Assembly: GCA_027083115.1 (NCBI GenBank)
Contig: JALWQN010000115.1
Coordinates: forward strand, 1-13,939
DNA: 13,939 bases
Source: Desulfurococcales archaeon
GTDB taxonomy: Archaea; Thermoproteota; Thermoprotei_A; Sulfolobales; NBVN01
Reading direction: 5' to 3'
Part shown: positions 7,689-13,603 of the stretch, in pieces
Layout of the letters: each line of letters starts with the position of its first letter
How positions within the stretch are numbered: position 1 is the first letter of the stretch
Position numbers and translations under genes: made by a program
The notes under the pieces: generated by a model
The model's input: the letters and a program-made list of their open reading frames with translations, nothing else
What the model was told of the DNA's origin: nothing
The model's database searches: none

Positions 7689-8492
7689 TCATGGTGAGAG
7701 CGCATCCCTCACCCACTCATACCTTTTCCTATCATACCCAACACCAACACATTCAACCTTAATTAAGTCATCCACCCTTATCTCAAGAGCTGGTTTTCCA
7801 CCACAAGCACATGCCTCAGCACCGAGGGCTGAAGCTATCCTTATTGAAGCAGCAATATCGACATTCCTTAGCTTAGCTCTAGCGTCAATGAACGCTTCGG
7901 CATTCCCTAATCCGACCTGAACAATGTCTAGTGCTGCACTACCTAATGACCTGAGGGCTTCCCTACCTCCCCTTAGCTTGAAGTATTTAGGCACTACTTC
8001 ATAAGCTTCAGGCACCTCAAAATAACCCAGTAATACCTTAGCGGGAGGATCTCTCCGGGTAGCACTTGAACCGTTAATTTTCACTCCACCATCAGTACTG
8101 AAGGAGTATACCTTACCTCCAAAAACGTCATACACAACTGCAGCATCCAAATCCTTAATCCTCACTTCTCCATCTCTCCATCTAGCCCCACCAATAGATA
8201 CGGAAACCCAAGGAATGCCTGCATCATAATTTGTGCTTCCATCAACAGGATCTATAATGAATACATAATCAGGTTTCTTTAGGGGTCTATTAACCCCCAC
8301 TTCCTCACTAACTATTAGGATATTGCTCCCGAACTCATCCTTAAGCATACCTATAATGATATCCTCTGCCTCCTTATCGAACGCCTTAGTTACATCACCA
8401 AAGGATCCACGACCGACTATTTTAGAAGACCTCTTCGACGATCTTAAATACTCTGCAGCCTTTGAAGCTGCCTTAAGGATCGCATCCATCAC
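7689..8492 (-). CDS. Inositol monophosphatase family phosphatase (IMPase/FBPase-like)
   Basis: Mg2+-dependent sugar-phosphate phosphatase of 267 residues, the usual length. Metal-binding motifs: GDVTKAFDKEAE (32-43), VSEE (61-64) and DPVDGSTNYDAGIPW (81-95). The late family motif WDxAAG is altered to VDIAAS (211-216), keeping the metal-binding aspartate (D212) but losing Trp and the last Gly. Archaeal members may hydrolyse inositol-1-phosphate, fructose-1,6-bisphosphate or NADP; the sequence does not decide among these. The start is GTG 8492 or ATG 8489; both lie just behind the predicted transcript start, so the mRNA is nearly leaderless. It converges with the nucleotidyltransferase gene with a single base between the stop codons. 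Confidence 0.87.
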   Translation of the reverse strand: MMDAILKAASKAAEYLRSSKRSSKIVGRGSFGDVTKAFDKEAEDIIIGMLKDEFGSNILIVSEEVGVNRPLKKPDYVFIIDPVDGSTNYDAGIPWVSVSIGGARWRDGEVRIKDLDAAVVYDVFGGKVYSFSTDGGVKINGSSATRRDPPAKVLLGYFEVPEAYEVVPKYFKLRGGREALRSLGSAALDIVQVGLGNAEAFIDARAKLRNVDIAASIRIASALGAEACACGGKPALEIRVDDLIKVECVGVGYDRKRYEWVRDALSP

Positions 8493-8515
8493 TTAAATCA
8501 CCACAGTAATCAAAT

Positions 8516-8526
8516 GTGTATAAAGC
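8516..8526 (-). promoter_or_regulatory. TATA box of the IMPase-family gene
   Basis: Minus strand GCTTTATACAC, centred about 29 bases before the GTG at 8492, predicting transcription from near 8496 and a leaderless or nearly leaderless mRNA. Confidence 0.55.
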
Positions 8527-8676
8527 ATATATGTTGATTTCTTCCATTTTCTTTGACTTCCTTGACCCTACTACTTTTCCTTTGAGGAGATGTGTGAAAA
8601 TAATATTTTGGAGTATTACCTTAATTTTTACATAACGATTACTTGTCCTTAATGGTTTTTTGTAACACTTACGTAT

Positions 8677-8698
8677 TTTCAGAGAGTGGTCTCAGAAA
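8677..8698. promoter_or_regulatory. Inverted repeat just upstream of the Hsp20-like gene's TATA box
   Basis: Half-sites TTTCAGAGA (8677-8685) and TCTCAGAAA (8690-8698) are separated by GTGG. They are reverse complements except for the central A/A pair. The dyad ends five bases before the TATA region at 8704, a position suited to an activator or repressor site. Function is inferred. Confidence 0.4.
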
Positions 8699-8703
8699 GT
8701 AAA

Positions 8704-8712
8704 CGTTTATAC
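8704..8712 (+). promoter_or_regulatory. TATA box of the Hsp20-like gene
   Basis: CGTTTATAC, centred 37 bases before ATG 8745, predicts a transcript start near 8734 and a leader of about 11 bases. Confidence 0.55.
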
Positions 8713-8715
8713 GGT

Positions 8716-8731
8716 AGGTAAGGATTTACCT
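8716..8731. promoter_or_regulatory. Perfect inverted repeat between TATA box and start of the Hsp20-like gene
   Basis: AGGTAA (8716-8721) and TTACCT (8726-8731) are exact reverse complements separated by GGAT. The repeat sits between the TATA box and the predicted transcript start, where a bound protein would block polymerase recruitment, so it is a candidate operator. Confidence 0.35.
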
Positions 8732-8744
8732 CAATGGGATAGGA

Positions 8745-9080
8745 ATGGGGGGTAAGAGAGGCGGTAATGAGCCTTTTGGGAATAAGTCCGGCCATGATTT
8801 AGAGATTGAGGATGACGATATGTTGAGTCATTATTCTAATGAGCCCTTAGTGGAGGTCAGGGACAGAGGGTCTGAGATTGATATATTGCTTGAAGCTAAT
8901 GGATCCAAAGCCGAGGACGTTGTTCTTGAAAGAATTAATTCAACCAGCGTTAATATCTCCCTAATTTATAGGGGGAGAAAAATTAGGAGAAAAGTTTCTT
9001 TACCATCAAGAGCTAAAGTAAAAAGTTACCTCATAAATGTCAAGAACGGAGTTGCACGCATTAAGCTAATTACCGAATGA
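8745..9080 (+). CDS. Small Hsp20/alpha-crystallin-like (CS-fold) protein
   Basis: Protein of 111 residues. The first 35 or so are hydrophilic and probably disordered (rich in Gly, Asp, Glu). Residues about 35-110 fit the beta-sandwich of Hsp20/alpha-crystallin proteins: PLVEVRDRGSEIDILLEANG, then KAEDVVLERINSTSVNISL, a basic strand YRGRKIRRKVSLPS, and the closing NGVARIKL, which matches the usual NGVLxIxL. Family members bind unfolding proteins without ATP. This copy is short and lacks a clear C-terminal IxI oligomerization motif, so it may form small oligomers or be a CS-domain protein of other function. ATG 8745 follows the purine-rich GATAGGA. Two inverted repeats flank its TATA box, implying regulated expression, perhaps by heat or stress. 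Confidence 0.6.
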   Translation: MGGKRGGNEPFGNKSGHDLEIEDDDMLSHYSNEPLVEVRDRGSEIDILLEANGSKAEDVVLERINSTSVNISLIYRGRKIRRKVSLPSRAKVKSYLINVKNGVARIKLITE

Positions 9081-9144
9081 GTTCTTACTTCCCTGCTTAC
9101 ACATACTTAACCCTTATTTTCTTTAGTGTCCTAAAGACCTAGAA

Positions 9145-9152
9145 TTAATAAG
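9145..9152 (+). promoter_or_regulatory. TATA box of the SRP RNA gene
   Basis: TTAATAAG centred about 24 bases upstream of the first base of helix 1 (9173), the standard archaeal spacing. Confidence 0.55.
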
Positions 9153-9172
9153 TTTCCATAACTAAACTTACT

Positions 9173-9482
9173 GGGTGTGGGTAGGGCTGGGAGGGTCGCC
9201 GCCTCCCTCAACCGAAGGCGTAGAGCGGGGCCAGTAACCTGGAGCGTCCGCCCCGAGTCGGCCTGCCGTCTCAAGACCAACTATGAGGTCCGCCCCACGG
9301 GGTCGGCGGTGGCGGAGCGCCTCCTGGAGGGGAGGCGTTCACCGCCTTTGCAGGGGGAATCTGGCCAGGCCCGGAAGGGAGCAACCTAACCCCTGACGCC
9401 AACGTTCGTGGGTCACCGGGCTGAGGATGGCTTGAGGTAGCGGCAGACCGATTAAGGGTGGACGTTACCGGGGGCCACACCC
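9173..9482 (+). ncRNA. Signal recognition particle 7S RNA
   Basis: RNA scaffold of the signal recognition particle, which binds SRP19 and SRP54 and directs membrane and secreted proteins to the translocon. The ends pair: GGGTGTGG (9173-9180) with CCACACCC (9475-9482) forms helix 1, typical of archaeal SRP RNAs. The 5' Alu-like part carries hairpins such as GGGAGGGTCGCCGCCTCCC. The hallmark SRP54-binding hairpin (helix 8) is at about 9364-9388: CCAGG, CCC, the GGAA tetraloop, GGG, then AGCAACC, giving the conserved symmetric and asymmetric loops. The length of about 310 bases is normal for archaea. The strong local G+C rise compared with its neighbours is usual for structural RNA of a thermophile. 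The TATA box is at 9145 and a T-tract follows at 9520. Confidence 0.95.
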
Positions 9483-9519
9483 TCTCATTAACTTTGTTTG
9501 GGCACCAAATGTAATAAAC

Positions 9520-9526
9520 TTTTTTT
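9520..9526 (+). terminator. T-tract downstream of the SRP RNA
   Basis: Seven T in a row about 40 bases after the SRP RNA helix 1. Archaeal polymerase terminates at such tracts without a hairpin. It adjoins a possible TATA box (AATAAACT, 9513-9520) for the aldolase gene. Confidence 0.4.
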
Positions 9527-9576
9527 AGCGATATTGTCTTTCTTTTTAGGTAACTAGGTAAGAGTAGGTGTTGTGA

Positions 9577-10182
9577 TTGTCTGCTAAAGATGAGAGACTA
9601 GGTAAATTGTTGAATTCGTTGTGTGACGTAATGAAGGTAGCTCATGCTAGAGGATTAGTGAACGTGTTGGGAGGTAATGCGAGCTTTAGGTGGGGAGATG
9701 GGTTTTACATTACCCCTTCCCAAATACCTAAGCACACGCTAAAACCTGAAGATATGGTTTATGTTCCTTTCGAGTCCGAGCCTGAAGTATCCCTAAGTGG
9801 CAGAAGGGCCTCGATAGAATGGAGGATGCATTGGGAGGTCTACAGGAGGAGAGAGGACGTTAAGGCAGTACTACACTTGCATAATCCAAGAACGATTGCT
9901 CTCTATTCCTTAGGTCTAGAGACTGATTTCAGCAATTACATAGAGGGAGAATCCATCAACTGTATTTCAAAGGTTAAGCCTTTACCCGAGGGCTCGATCG
10001 AATTAGCTAAAGCTGCAGGTGAAGCAGTAAGTAAGTGCAACGTAGCTGTCCTCCTAAATCATGGAGTCATCATAGTAGGTAAATCACTCTATCAAGATTT
10101 AGATATTGCTGAAGCTTTGGAGGATTTAAGCTTAGCGACATTACTTAGGTATTTTAATAATAGGATTTTAATGAAGCCTTAA
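9577..10182 (+). CDS. Class II aldolase/adducin family protein (fuculose-phosphate aldolase-like)
   Basis: Zinc-dependent aldolase-family protein of 201 residues, typical of L-fuculose-1-phosphate aldolases. Visible family features: GGNASFRWGDGFYITPS (32-48), the phosphate-binding segment; the acid/base glutamate in IEWRMH (E81); and zinc-binding histidines in HLHNP (H100, H102) and LLNHGVI (H162). Related enzymes cleave sugar phosphates to DHAP and an aldehyde, or act as ribulose-phosphate epimerases or methylthioribulose-1-phosphate dehydratases, so the substrate is open. In methanogens a relative makes lactaldehyde for F420; nothing here shows that role. The start is TTG: the preceding in-frame codon is TGA, and AGGTG at 9566-9570 lies six bases ahead. 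The stop codon overlaps that of the converging site-2 protease gene, sharing four bases (TTAA). Confidence 0.82.
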   Translation: MSAKDERLGKLLNSLCDVMKVAHARGLVNVLGGNASFRWGDGFYITPSQIPKHTLKPEDMVYVPFESEPEVSLSGRRASIEWRMHWEVYRRREDVKAVLHLHNPRTIALYSLGLETDFSNYIEGESINCISKVKPLPEGSIELAKAAGEAVSKCNVAVLLNHGVIIVGKSLYQDLDIAEALEDLSLATLLRYFNNRILMKP

Positions 10183-11357
10183 GTAAACCTTATTAAACCA
10201 ATTATCAATAAGGCAGTTATTGCTACTGCAGTACCTCCCTGAACCAGGTGATTTAGAATGCTGTACTTCTCACCAAATGCATCAGATATTAACCTGCCGC
10301 CATCAGAAATGTAGAGTGGTGCTGCATTAATTAAGCCTAATGATATATTGATTATTTCAAACCAGTAAAGAAACTTGACTCCAGCTATAGTTAATGAACT
10401 GGTTCTGTAGGTAGGGATATCCTCAAGGTAAATACCTATCTTTCCTCCTGCTGGCTTAACCACCAAGTAATTGGTTGCTTCAGAAGTGTCGAAGTACACT
10501 CTACCATTAACTATTCTTCCCGGTGTAAGCTTTAAGTCAAGAACTACTGTTCTATTACTATATTCTTTTAGGAGATTTATGAAGTCGTAAATACTCTTTA
10601 CTGAAGTTCCGTTAACCGACAAAATGACCGAAGGTGCCTGGATCCCCGCCTTAACTGCTGGAGGCGGTGGGGTAGTATTGGCTACCTCAATAATTGTTGG
10701 CGCTAAACTCAGTTGGGAGGTAACGAGGGGAAGTAGAGGAACAGCTATAAGGAAGAGAATTGTGTTAGCTAGGACACCAGCCGTTAATACTGTAGCCTTA
10801 GCCTTAATCGATGCCTTACTGTAGTCTTCTTCACTAGGTTTTACATAAGCAAGCGGGAAGATGAGGAATATACCTACTCCCCATGCCTCAACCCTCCAAT
10901 TAACTGAGTATGCGGCTAAGGCATGAAAAAACTCATGAAAAGCAACGCCTATTGAGAGTGCTAGCAATATATAAATGAAGGACTCGATACTTATGGTTAA
11001 ACCAGGTATCACTGGGACAAAAGGGGAGGAAACTTGGCCCCTGCCGCTAATCCACACATTGAAGATATTGTATAATGATGGAAGAACCTGCCAGTAAAGT
11101 AGGCCAAGAAGTGCCGCAAAATTTAATAGTCCAGCAATCAAGAAGACCTGCCGCGTCAGTTTACTCTCAGTCAGTTTCTTCACTCTAGGGACCTTCCCAA
11201 CATCCCACAAAATCATGAATGGGTTTACTGTGATTCCTTTCTTCCCTAATTTATCCTTAAGCTCCTTATTGGTAGATATTAAAGTCAACACCATAATTTC
11301 TGCCAATACCGCATAGAGGGTTATCATCGCTACAGATACCATACCAGAGACCAGCAT
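10179..11357 (-). CDS. Site-2 protease family zinc metallopeptidase (M50) with PDZ domain
   Basis: Intramembrane metalloprotease of 392 residues. The zinc motif HEFFH (141-145, within GVAFHEFFHALAAY) lies in a hydrophobic segment. The second M50 motif, NAAPLYISDGG (344-354), supplies the third zinc ligand D352. Other hydrophobic segments are near 7-27, 69-92, 121-143, 190-212, 331-350 and 370-390. A PDZ-like insert lies between the zinc motifs (about 218-320; AGIQAPSVILSVNGTSV). Such proteases cleave membrane proteins inside the bilayer, often anti-sigma factors or signalling precursors; archaeal substrates are mostly unknown. The TATA box at 11371-11380 predicts a transcript start near 11350, so the ATG at 11342 (residue 6) could be the real start rather than 11357. 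A divergent gene for a tiny single-pass membrane protein makes a candidate substrate. Confidence 0.88.
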   Translation of the reverse strand: MLVSGMVSVAMITLYAVLAEIMVLTLISTNKELKDKLGKKGITVNPFMILWDVGKVPRVKKLTESKLTRQVFLIAGLLNFAALLGLLYWQVLPSLYNIFNVWISGRGQVSSPFVPVIPGLTISIESFIYILLALSIGVAFHEFFHALAAYSVNWRVEAWGVGIFLIFPLAYVKPSEEDYSKASIKAKATVLTAGVLANTILFLIAVPLLPLVTSQLSLAPTIIEVANTTPPPPAVKAGIQAPSVILSVNGTSVKSIYDFINLLKEYSNRTVVLDLKLTPGRIVNGRVYFDTSEATNYLVVKPAGGKIGIYLEDIPTYRTSSLTIAGVKFLYWFEIINISLGLINAAPLYISDGGRLISDAFGEKYSILNHLVQGGTAVAITALLIIGLIRFT

Positions 11358-11370
11358 GATTATTGGTTCA

Positions 11371-11380
11371 GATTATAAAA
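11371..11380 (-). promoter_or_regulatory. TATA box of the site-2 protease gene
   Basis: Minus strand TTTTATAATC. Usual spacing places the transcript start near 11350, inside the longest reading frame, favouring the internal ATG at 11342. Confidence 0.45.
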
Positions 11381-11428
11381 CTCTATAGGGTGTGGTTTCC
11401 TGAGGATCCGAGTTAAGGAAGCGCTTAA

Positions 11429-11437
11429 CTTATATTC
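11429..11437 (+). promoter_or_regulatory. TATA box of the small membrane protein gene
   Basis: CTTATATTC, centred 34 bases before ATG 11467, predicting a start near 11458 and a leader of roughly nine bases. Confidence 0.45.
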
Positions 11438-11466
11438 TCTGACATAAATCGTGTGTGGTATGAGGT

Positions 11467-11730
11467 ATGTCAAGTAAGAAGAAAGACTCCGGTAAATACT
11501 TTGCGGGTGCCCTAATGCTCATCGCACTCATGGTTATAGCAATAGTTCTCGGTTGGTATGGTCTTGAAATAGCTAAGGAATCGCTAACCAATACCTCTAC
11601 TCTCCCAAGCACACCTATACCACCCATACTTAATACCACATCAATACCTAACGCAACAGTAACAGCCAGCAATAACACAGTAACTAACTCGTCTACCACT
11701 AACCAAACAAGCGTCTCAGCCACTACCTAA
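11467..11730 (+). CDS. Small single-pass membrane protein with sequon-rich Ser/Thr/Pro stalk
   Basis: Unrecognised protein of 87 residues with a clear layout. A basic N-terminus (MSSKKKDSGK) precedes one hydrophobic helix (about 12-33), so by the positive-inside rule the N-terminus is in the cytoplasm and the rest outside. The outer part (40-87) consists largely of Thr, Ser, Asn and Pro and carries six N-glycosylation sequons: N42, N56, N62, N69, N74 and N79. It resembles the glycosylated stalks that anchor archaeal surface-layer proteins, but has no globular domain. Its own TATA box, and the absence of comparable codon structure in the antisense frame, support it as a real gene. It diverges from a site-2 protease, whose substrates elsewhere include proteins of this orientation. 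Function is unknown. Confidence 0.6.
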   Translation: MSSKKKDSGKYFAGALMLIALMVIAIVLGWYGLEIAKESLTNTSTLPSTPIPPILNTTSIPNATVTASNNTVTNSSTTNQTSVSATT

Positions 11731-11757
11731 ATAAGTAAAATTAGCTGGCTGAAAAGA

Positions 11758-12441
11758 TTAAGTTTCAAGGTTTCTGCACTCGTTCTTTATTCTTCCAGTG
11801 AATTCGCTCAAAACATCAATATAATATTGCATGTGAGAAATGAAGTCGCTTAATGCAGTTATAGGAATTATGAAGGAGCCATTTATGTAGCCCCTCAAGC
11901 TCTCAGTTAACGTAACTACTGCAGGCACAAACCATCCTGCCTTAAGTAAGAAAGGATACTTGTCCTTAAGAACGACACAGTCCTTAATCATTAATTCGAC
12001 TTTCTCCCTATGTTTCCTAGCTACATCCTTAAGCTTACTCTTTTTTGAGTAGCCTGGGGTCCAGTGTTTACAGTCAATAACAATAGCGTACTTACTTATA
12101 GGGTCAAAGCCAACAACATCAAGCTCGAAACGTCTGCTCTTAAGCCTGAGGGATCTAATGACTTCGAAACCGTTTAACAAGAGGTAATCAAGAACTAAAG
12201 CCTCAAAATCCCTCCAGTCAAGAAATTCTGATACGCTCTCTGGTGAAGCCCCCACAGAGAGTGCCTTAAGAGCCACAGGAACTAGGGATCTAAAGCAAAT
12301 GCTTCCATCCAAGCTCCTGAAGTAGGGACCTAACTCAGAGATTTTACGGATGTCTTGCTCACTTAATCCATTAATGCATTTACCTTCCCTATGAAGGATT
12401 TCCAGAAAATTCAGAAAATCGTTAAAGTCAGACAACCTCAA
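11758..12441 (-). CDS. PD-(D/E)xK nuclease-fold protein (Mrr/Hjc-like)
   Basis: Protein of 227 residues with a restriction-endonuclease-like core in its middle: WRDFEALVLDYLLLNGFEV (E80), RRFELDVVGF (E106, D108) and YAIVIDCKHW (D123, K125). The order E, D, D-x-K with about 28 and 15 residues between is like that of archaeal Holliday-junction resolvases and Mrr-type enzymes, and all catalytic positions look intact. The N-terminal 70 residues (helical, with LSEQDIRKISELGPYF) and the last 80 are not recognised. No methyltransferase or other restriction partner is near, so a repair or RNA/DNA-processing role is as likely as defence. The only possible start in this frame after an upstream TGA is TTG 12441 or a codon inside it; a very strong Shine-Dalgarno sequence lies too far upstream and instead serves a five-codon reading frame overlapping this TTG. 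Confidence 0.65.
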   Translation of the reverse strand: MRLSDFNDFLNFLEILHREGKCINGLSEQDIRKISELGPYFRSLDGSICFRSLVPVALKALSVGASPESVSEFLDWRDFEALVLDYLLLNGFEVIRSLRLKSRRFELDVVGFDPISKYAIVIDCKHWTPGYSKKSKLKDVARKHREKVELMIKDCVVLKDKYPFLLKAGWFVPAVVTLTESLRGYINGSFIIPITALSDFISHMQYYIDVLSEFTGRIKNECRNLET

Positions 12442-12455
12442 GATCTCTTCACCAC
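12438..12455 (-). CDS. Five-codon leader ORF with strong ribosome binding site, overlapping the nuclease start
   Basis: GTG GTG AAG AGA TCT TGA (Met/Val-Val-Lys-Arg-Ser) begins seven bases after GGAGGTGA, and its TGA overlaps the TTG start of the nuclease gene (TTGA). This arrangement would bring ribosomes to a weak start that has no site of its own. Alternatively a one-base indel separates it from the nuclease frame. Translation is not proven. Confidence 0.3.
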   Translation of the reverse strand: MVKRS

Positions 12456-12460
12456 TCCGA

Positions 12461-12471
12461 GATCACCTCCT
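12461..12471 (-). promoter_or_regulatory. Near-complete Shine-Dalgarno sequence
   Basis: Minus strand AGGAGGTGATC is complementary over eleven bases to the common 3' end of 16S rRNA. It is the strongest such site seen in the window; its spacing (7 bases) fits the GTG at 12455, whereas the nuclease TTG at 12441 is about 21 bases away. Confidence 0.55.
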
Positions 12472-12540
12472 ACATCATCCATTTAATTCTTAAGAAATTA
12501 CCTTAATTACGTATGCTTTATGCTGAGTCAAGGACGCAAA

Positions 12541-12548
12541 TTTATAAG
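12541..12548 (+). promoter_or_regulatory. TATA box of hxlB
   Basis: TTTATAAG, preceded by the purine-rich GCAAA as a possible BRE, is centred 35 bases before GTG 12579; the predicted transcript start is near 12570. Confidence 0.55.
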
Positions 12549-12578
12549 CCGACTTTCTAGAAGAAAGCAAGGGAATTA

Positions 12579-13181
12579 GTGGAAGTATTTAAGGAATCGT
12601 ATTCCCTGATCACTAGGTTCCTAGCTAAGTCGCTTGACTACATAAGCGATGATGAAGTAAGCAGATTTCTTGAATTAATCTCAAGAACATATAGAGAAAA
12701 TAAGAAGGTTTTAGTTATTGGGGCAGGAAGATCTGGTCTTGTTGGCAGGGCTTTTGCGATGAGGTTAATGCATATGGGTTTCCGTGTTTACGTTTTAGGT
12801 GAAACCATAGTTCCTGCACTAAACAATGGTGATGTGGTAATAGCGATCTCGGGTTCAGGAAGAACTAAGTTAGTCGTTACTGCAGCAGAAGTAGCAAAGT
12901 CTATAGGTGCTTCAGTAATTTCCTTAACTAGCTATCCTGATTCGCCGCTTGGTAAGGTTTCGGACCTTGTTATACAGATACCTGGAAGAACAAAAATAAG
13001 CGTGGAAGATGACTACAACATAAGGCAGTTAATAGGGATGTATGAGCCGCTTGCTCCTTTAGGAACTCTGTTCGAGATCACCGCACTAGTATTTCTGGAC
13101 TCAGTAGTTTCAGAGCTGATGAAGATCTTAGGAAAAACTGAGGACGACCTAAAAAGAATGCACGCGAATATAGAGATTTAA
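12579..13181 (+). CDS. hxlB: 6-phospho-3-hexuloisomerase (SIS domain)
   Basis: Isomerase interconverting 3-hexulose-6-phosphate and fructose-6-phosphate in the ribulose monophosphate pathway, 200 residues, about the family length. It consists of one SIS domain: KVLVIGAGRSGLVGRAFAMR (43-62), NNGDVVIAISGSGRTKLVV with the SGSGxT phosphate-binding loop (near 82-101), and PLAPLGTLFEITALVFLD. The C-terminal LKRMHANIE is characteristic of this family and separates it from other SIS sugar isomerases. In many archaea the pathway runs from fructose-6-phosphate to ribulose-5-phosphate, replacing the oxidative pentose phosphate route. The partner hexulose-phosphate synthase (hxlA) is not in the window. 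The start is GTG 12579 behind the TATA box at 12541, with no evident Shine-Dalgarno sequence. A small helical-protein gene follows after 18 bases and is probably cotranscribed. Confidence 0.9.
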   Translation: MEVFKESYSLITRFLAKSLDYISDDEVSRFLELISRTYRENKKVLVIGAGRSGLVGRAFAMRLMHMGFRVYVLGETIVPALNNGDVVIAISGSGRTKLVVTAAEVAKSIGASVISLTSYPDSPLGKVSDLVIQIPGRTKISVEDDYNIRQLIGMYEPLAPLGTLFEITALVFLDSVVSELMKILGKTEDDLKRMHANIEI

Positions 13182-13199
13182 TTGTATGGAGCTAGAGTT

Positions 13200-13592
13200 A
13201 TGGTTAGGCTCAAAACAATTAGAGGTTCGTACTCCGACTCACTAAGGCTATTTAATGAGGCTTATAAGCTATACGGGCAAGCCCTTAATACCTCGTTTAA
13301 CAGCAGTAAGCACATCCTGAAAGAAGCACTGACGCTTTTGTTGAGGGCCTCCTTACTTCTTATAGGTGTGTCGCTTCCTGATCTAGACATAACTTTTCTT
13401 GCATCCGTGGCTTTAGATAAGGGCTTAATAAGCGATATAGACTTCGCGGAAATAAATATGTTGAACCTGAAGCTGAATGGTTACGGAGAGTTTAGCGTAC
13501 TTGAGTTCAAGGAAGTTTTTGAGAAAATCCTGAAAAGACTGGAAGAGCTAGATCCTTACTTAAGCCAGCAAATGAACTTATTTAGGTATTAA
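13200..13592 (+). CDS. Small helical protein, possibly a degenerate HEPN/DUF86-like domain
   Basis: Unassigned protein of 130 residues, almost wholly helical by composition. The order of segments recalls HEPN/DUF86 proteins: a first helix (SYSDSLRLFNEAYKLYGQAL), a hydrophobic second helix (HILKEALTLLLRASLLLIGV), a middle FLASVALDKGLISDIDFAEINML, and a final FSVLEFKEVFEKILKRLEEL. The catalytic RNxxxH-like motif expected near LNLKLNGYG is absent, so if it is HEPN it is probably inactive. The match is by eye and weak. ATG 13200 is chosen because GGAG at 13188-13191 is eight bases ahead; an in-frame TTG at 13182 directly after the hxlB stop is the alternative. Position implies an operon with hxlB. 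Its 3' end holds the likely TATA box of the downstream sRNA. Confidence 0.6.
   Translation: MVRLKTIRGSYSDSLRLFNEAYKLYGQALNTSFNSSKHILKEALTLLLRASLLLIGVSLPDLDITFLASVALDKGLISDIDFAEINMLNLKLNGYGEFSVLEFKEVFEKILKRLEELDPYLSQQMNLFRY
13577..13586 (+). promoter_or_regulatory. Putative TATA box of the box C/D sRNA
   Basis: CTTATTTAGG, located in the last codons of the preceding gene, is centred about 25 bases before the predicted sRNA 5' end near 13604-13607. Confidence 0.4.
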
Positions 13593-13603
13593 ACCACGAA
13601 ATA

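Noticed and set aside
9177..9480. Open reading frames on both strands (about 70 codons each)
   Set aside because: They lie wholly within the SRP RNA, and the apparent proteins are Arg/Pro/Gly-rich artefacts of its high G+C.
10624..10824. 66-codon plus-strand frame
   Set aside because: It is antisense to the PDZ region of the site-2 protease, without any supporting signal.
11430..11723. 97-codon minus-strand frame
   Set aside because: It is antisense to the small membrane protein gene, which has its own TATA box, a well-formed membrane helix and repeated sequons; the minus frame shows no recognisable pattern.
12647..12690. Further box C-like GATGATGA inside hxlB, and similar TGATGA sites near 869, 1515 and 3056
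   Set aside because: All are Asp-Glu codon runs in coding sequence and lack a matching box D or C' at sRNA spacing.
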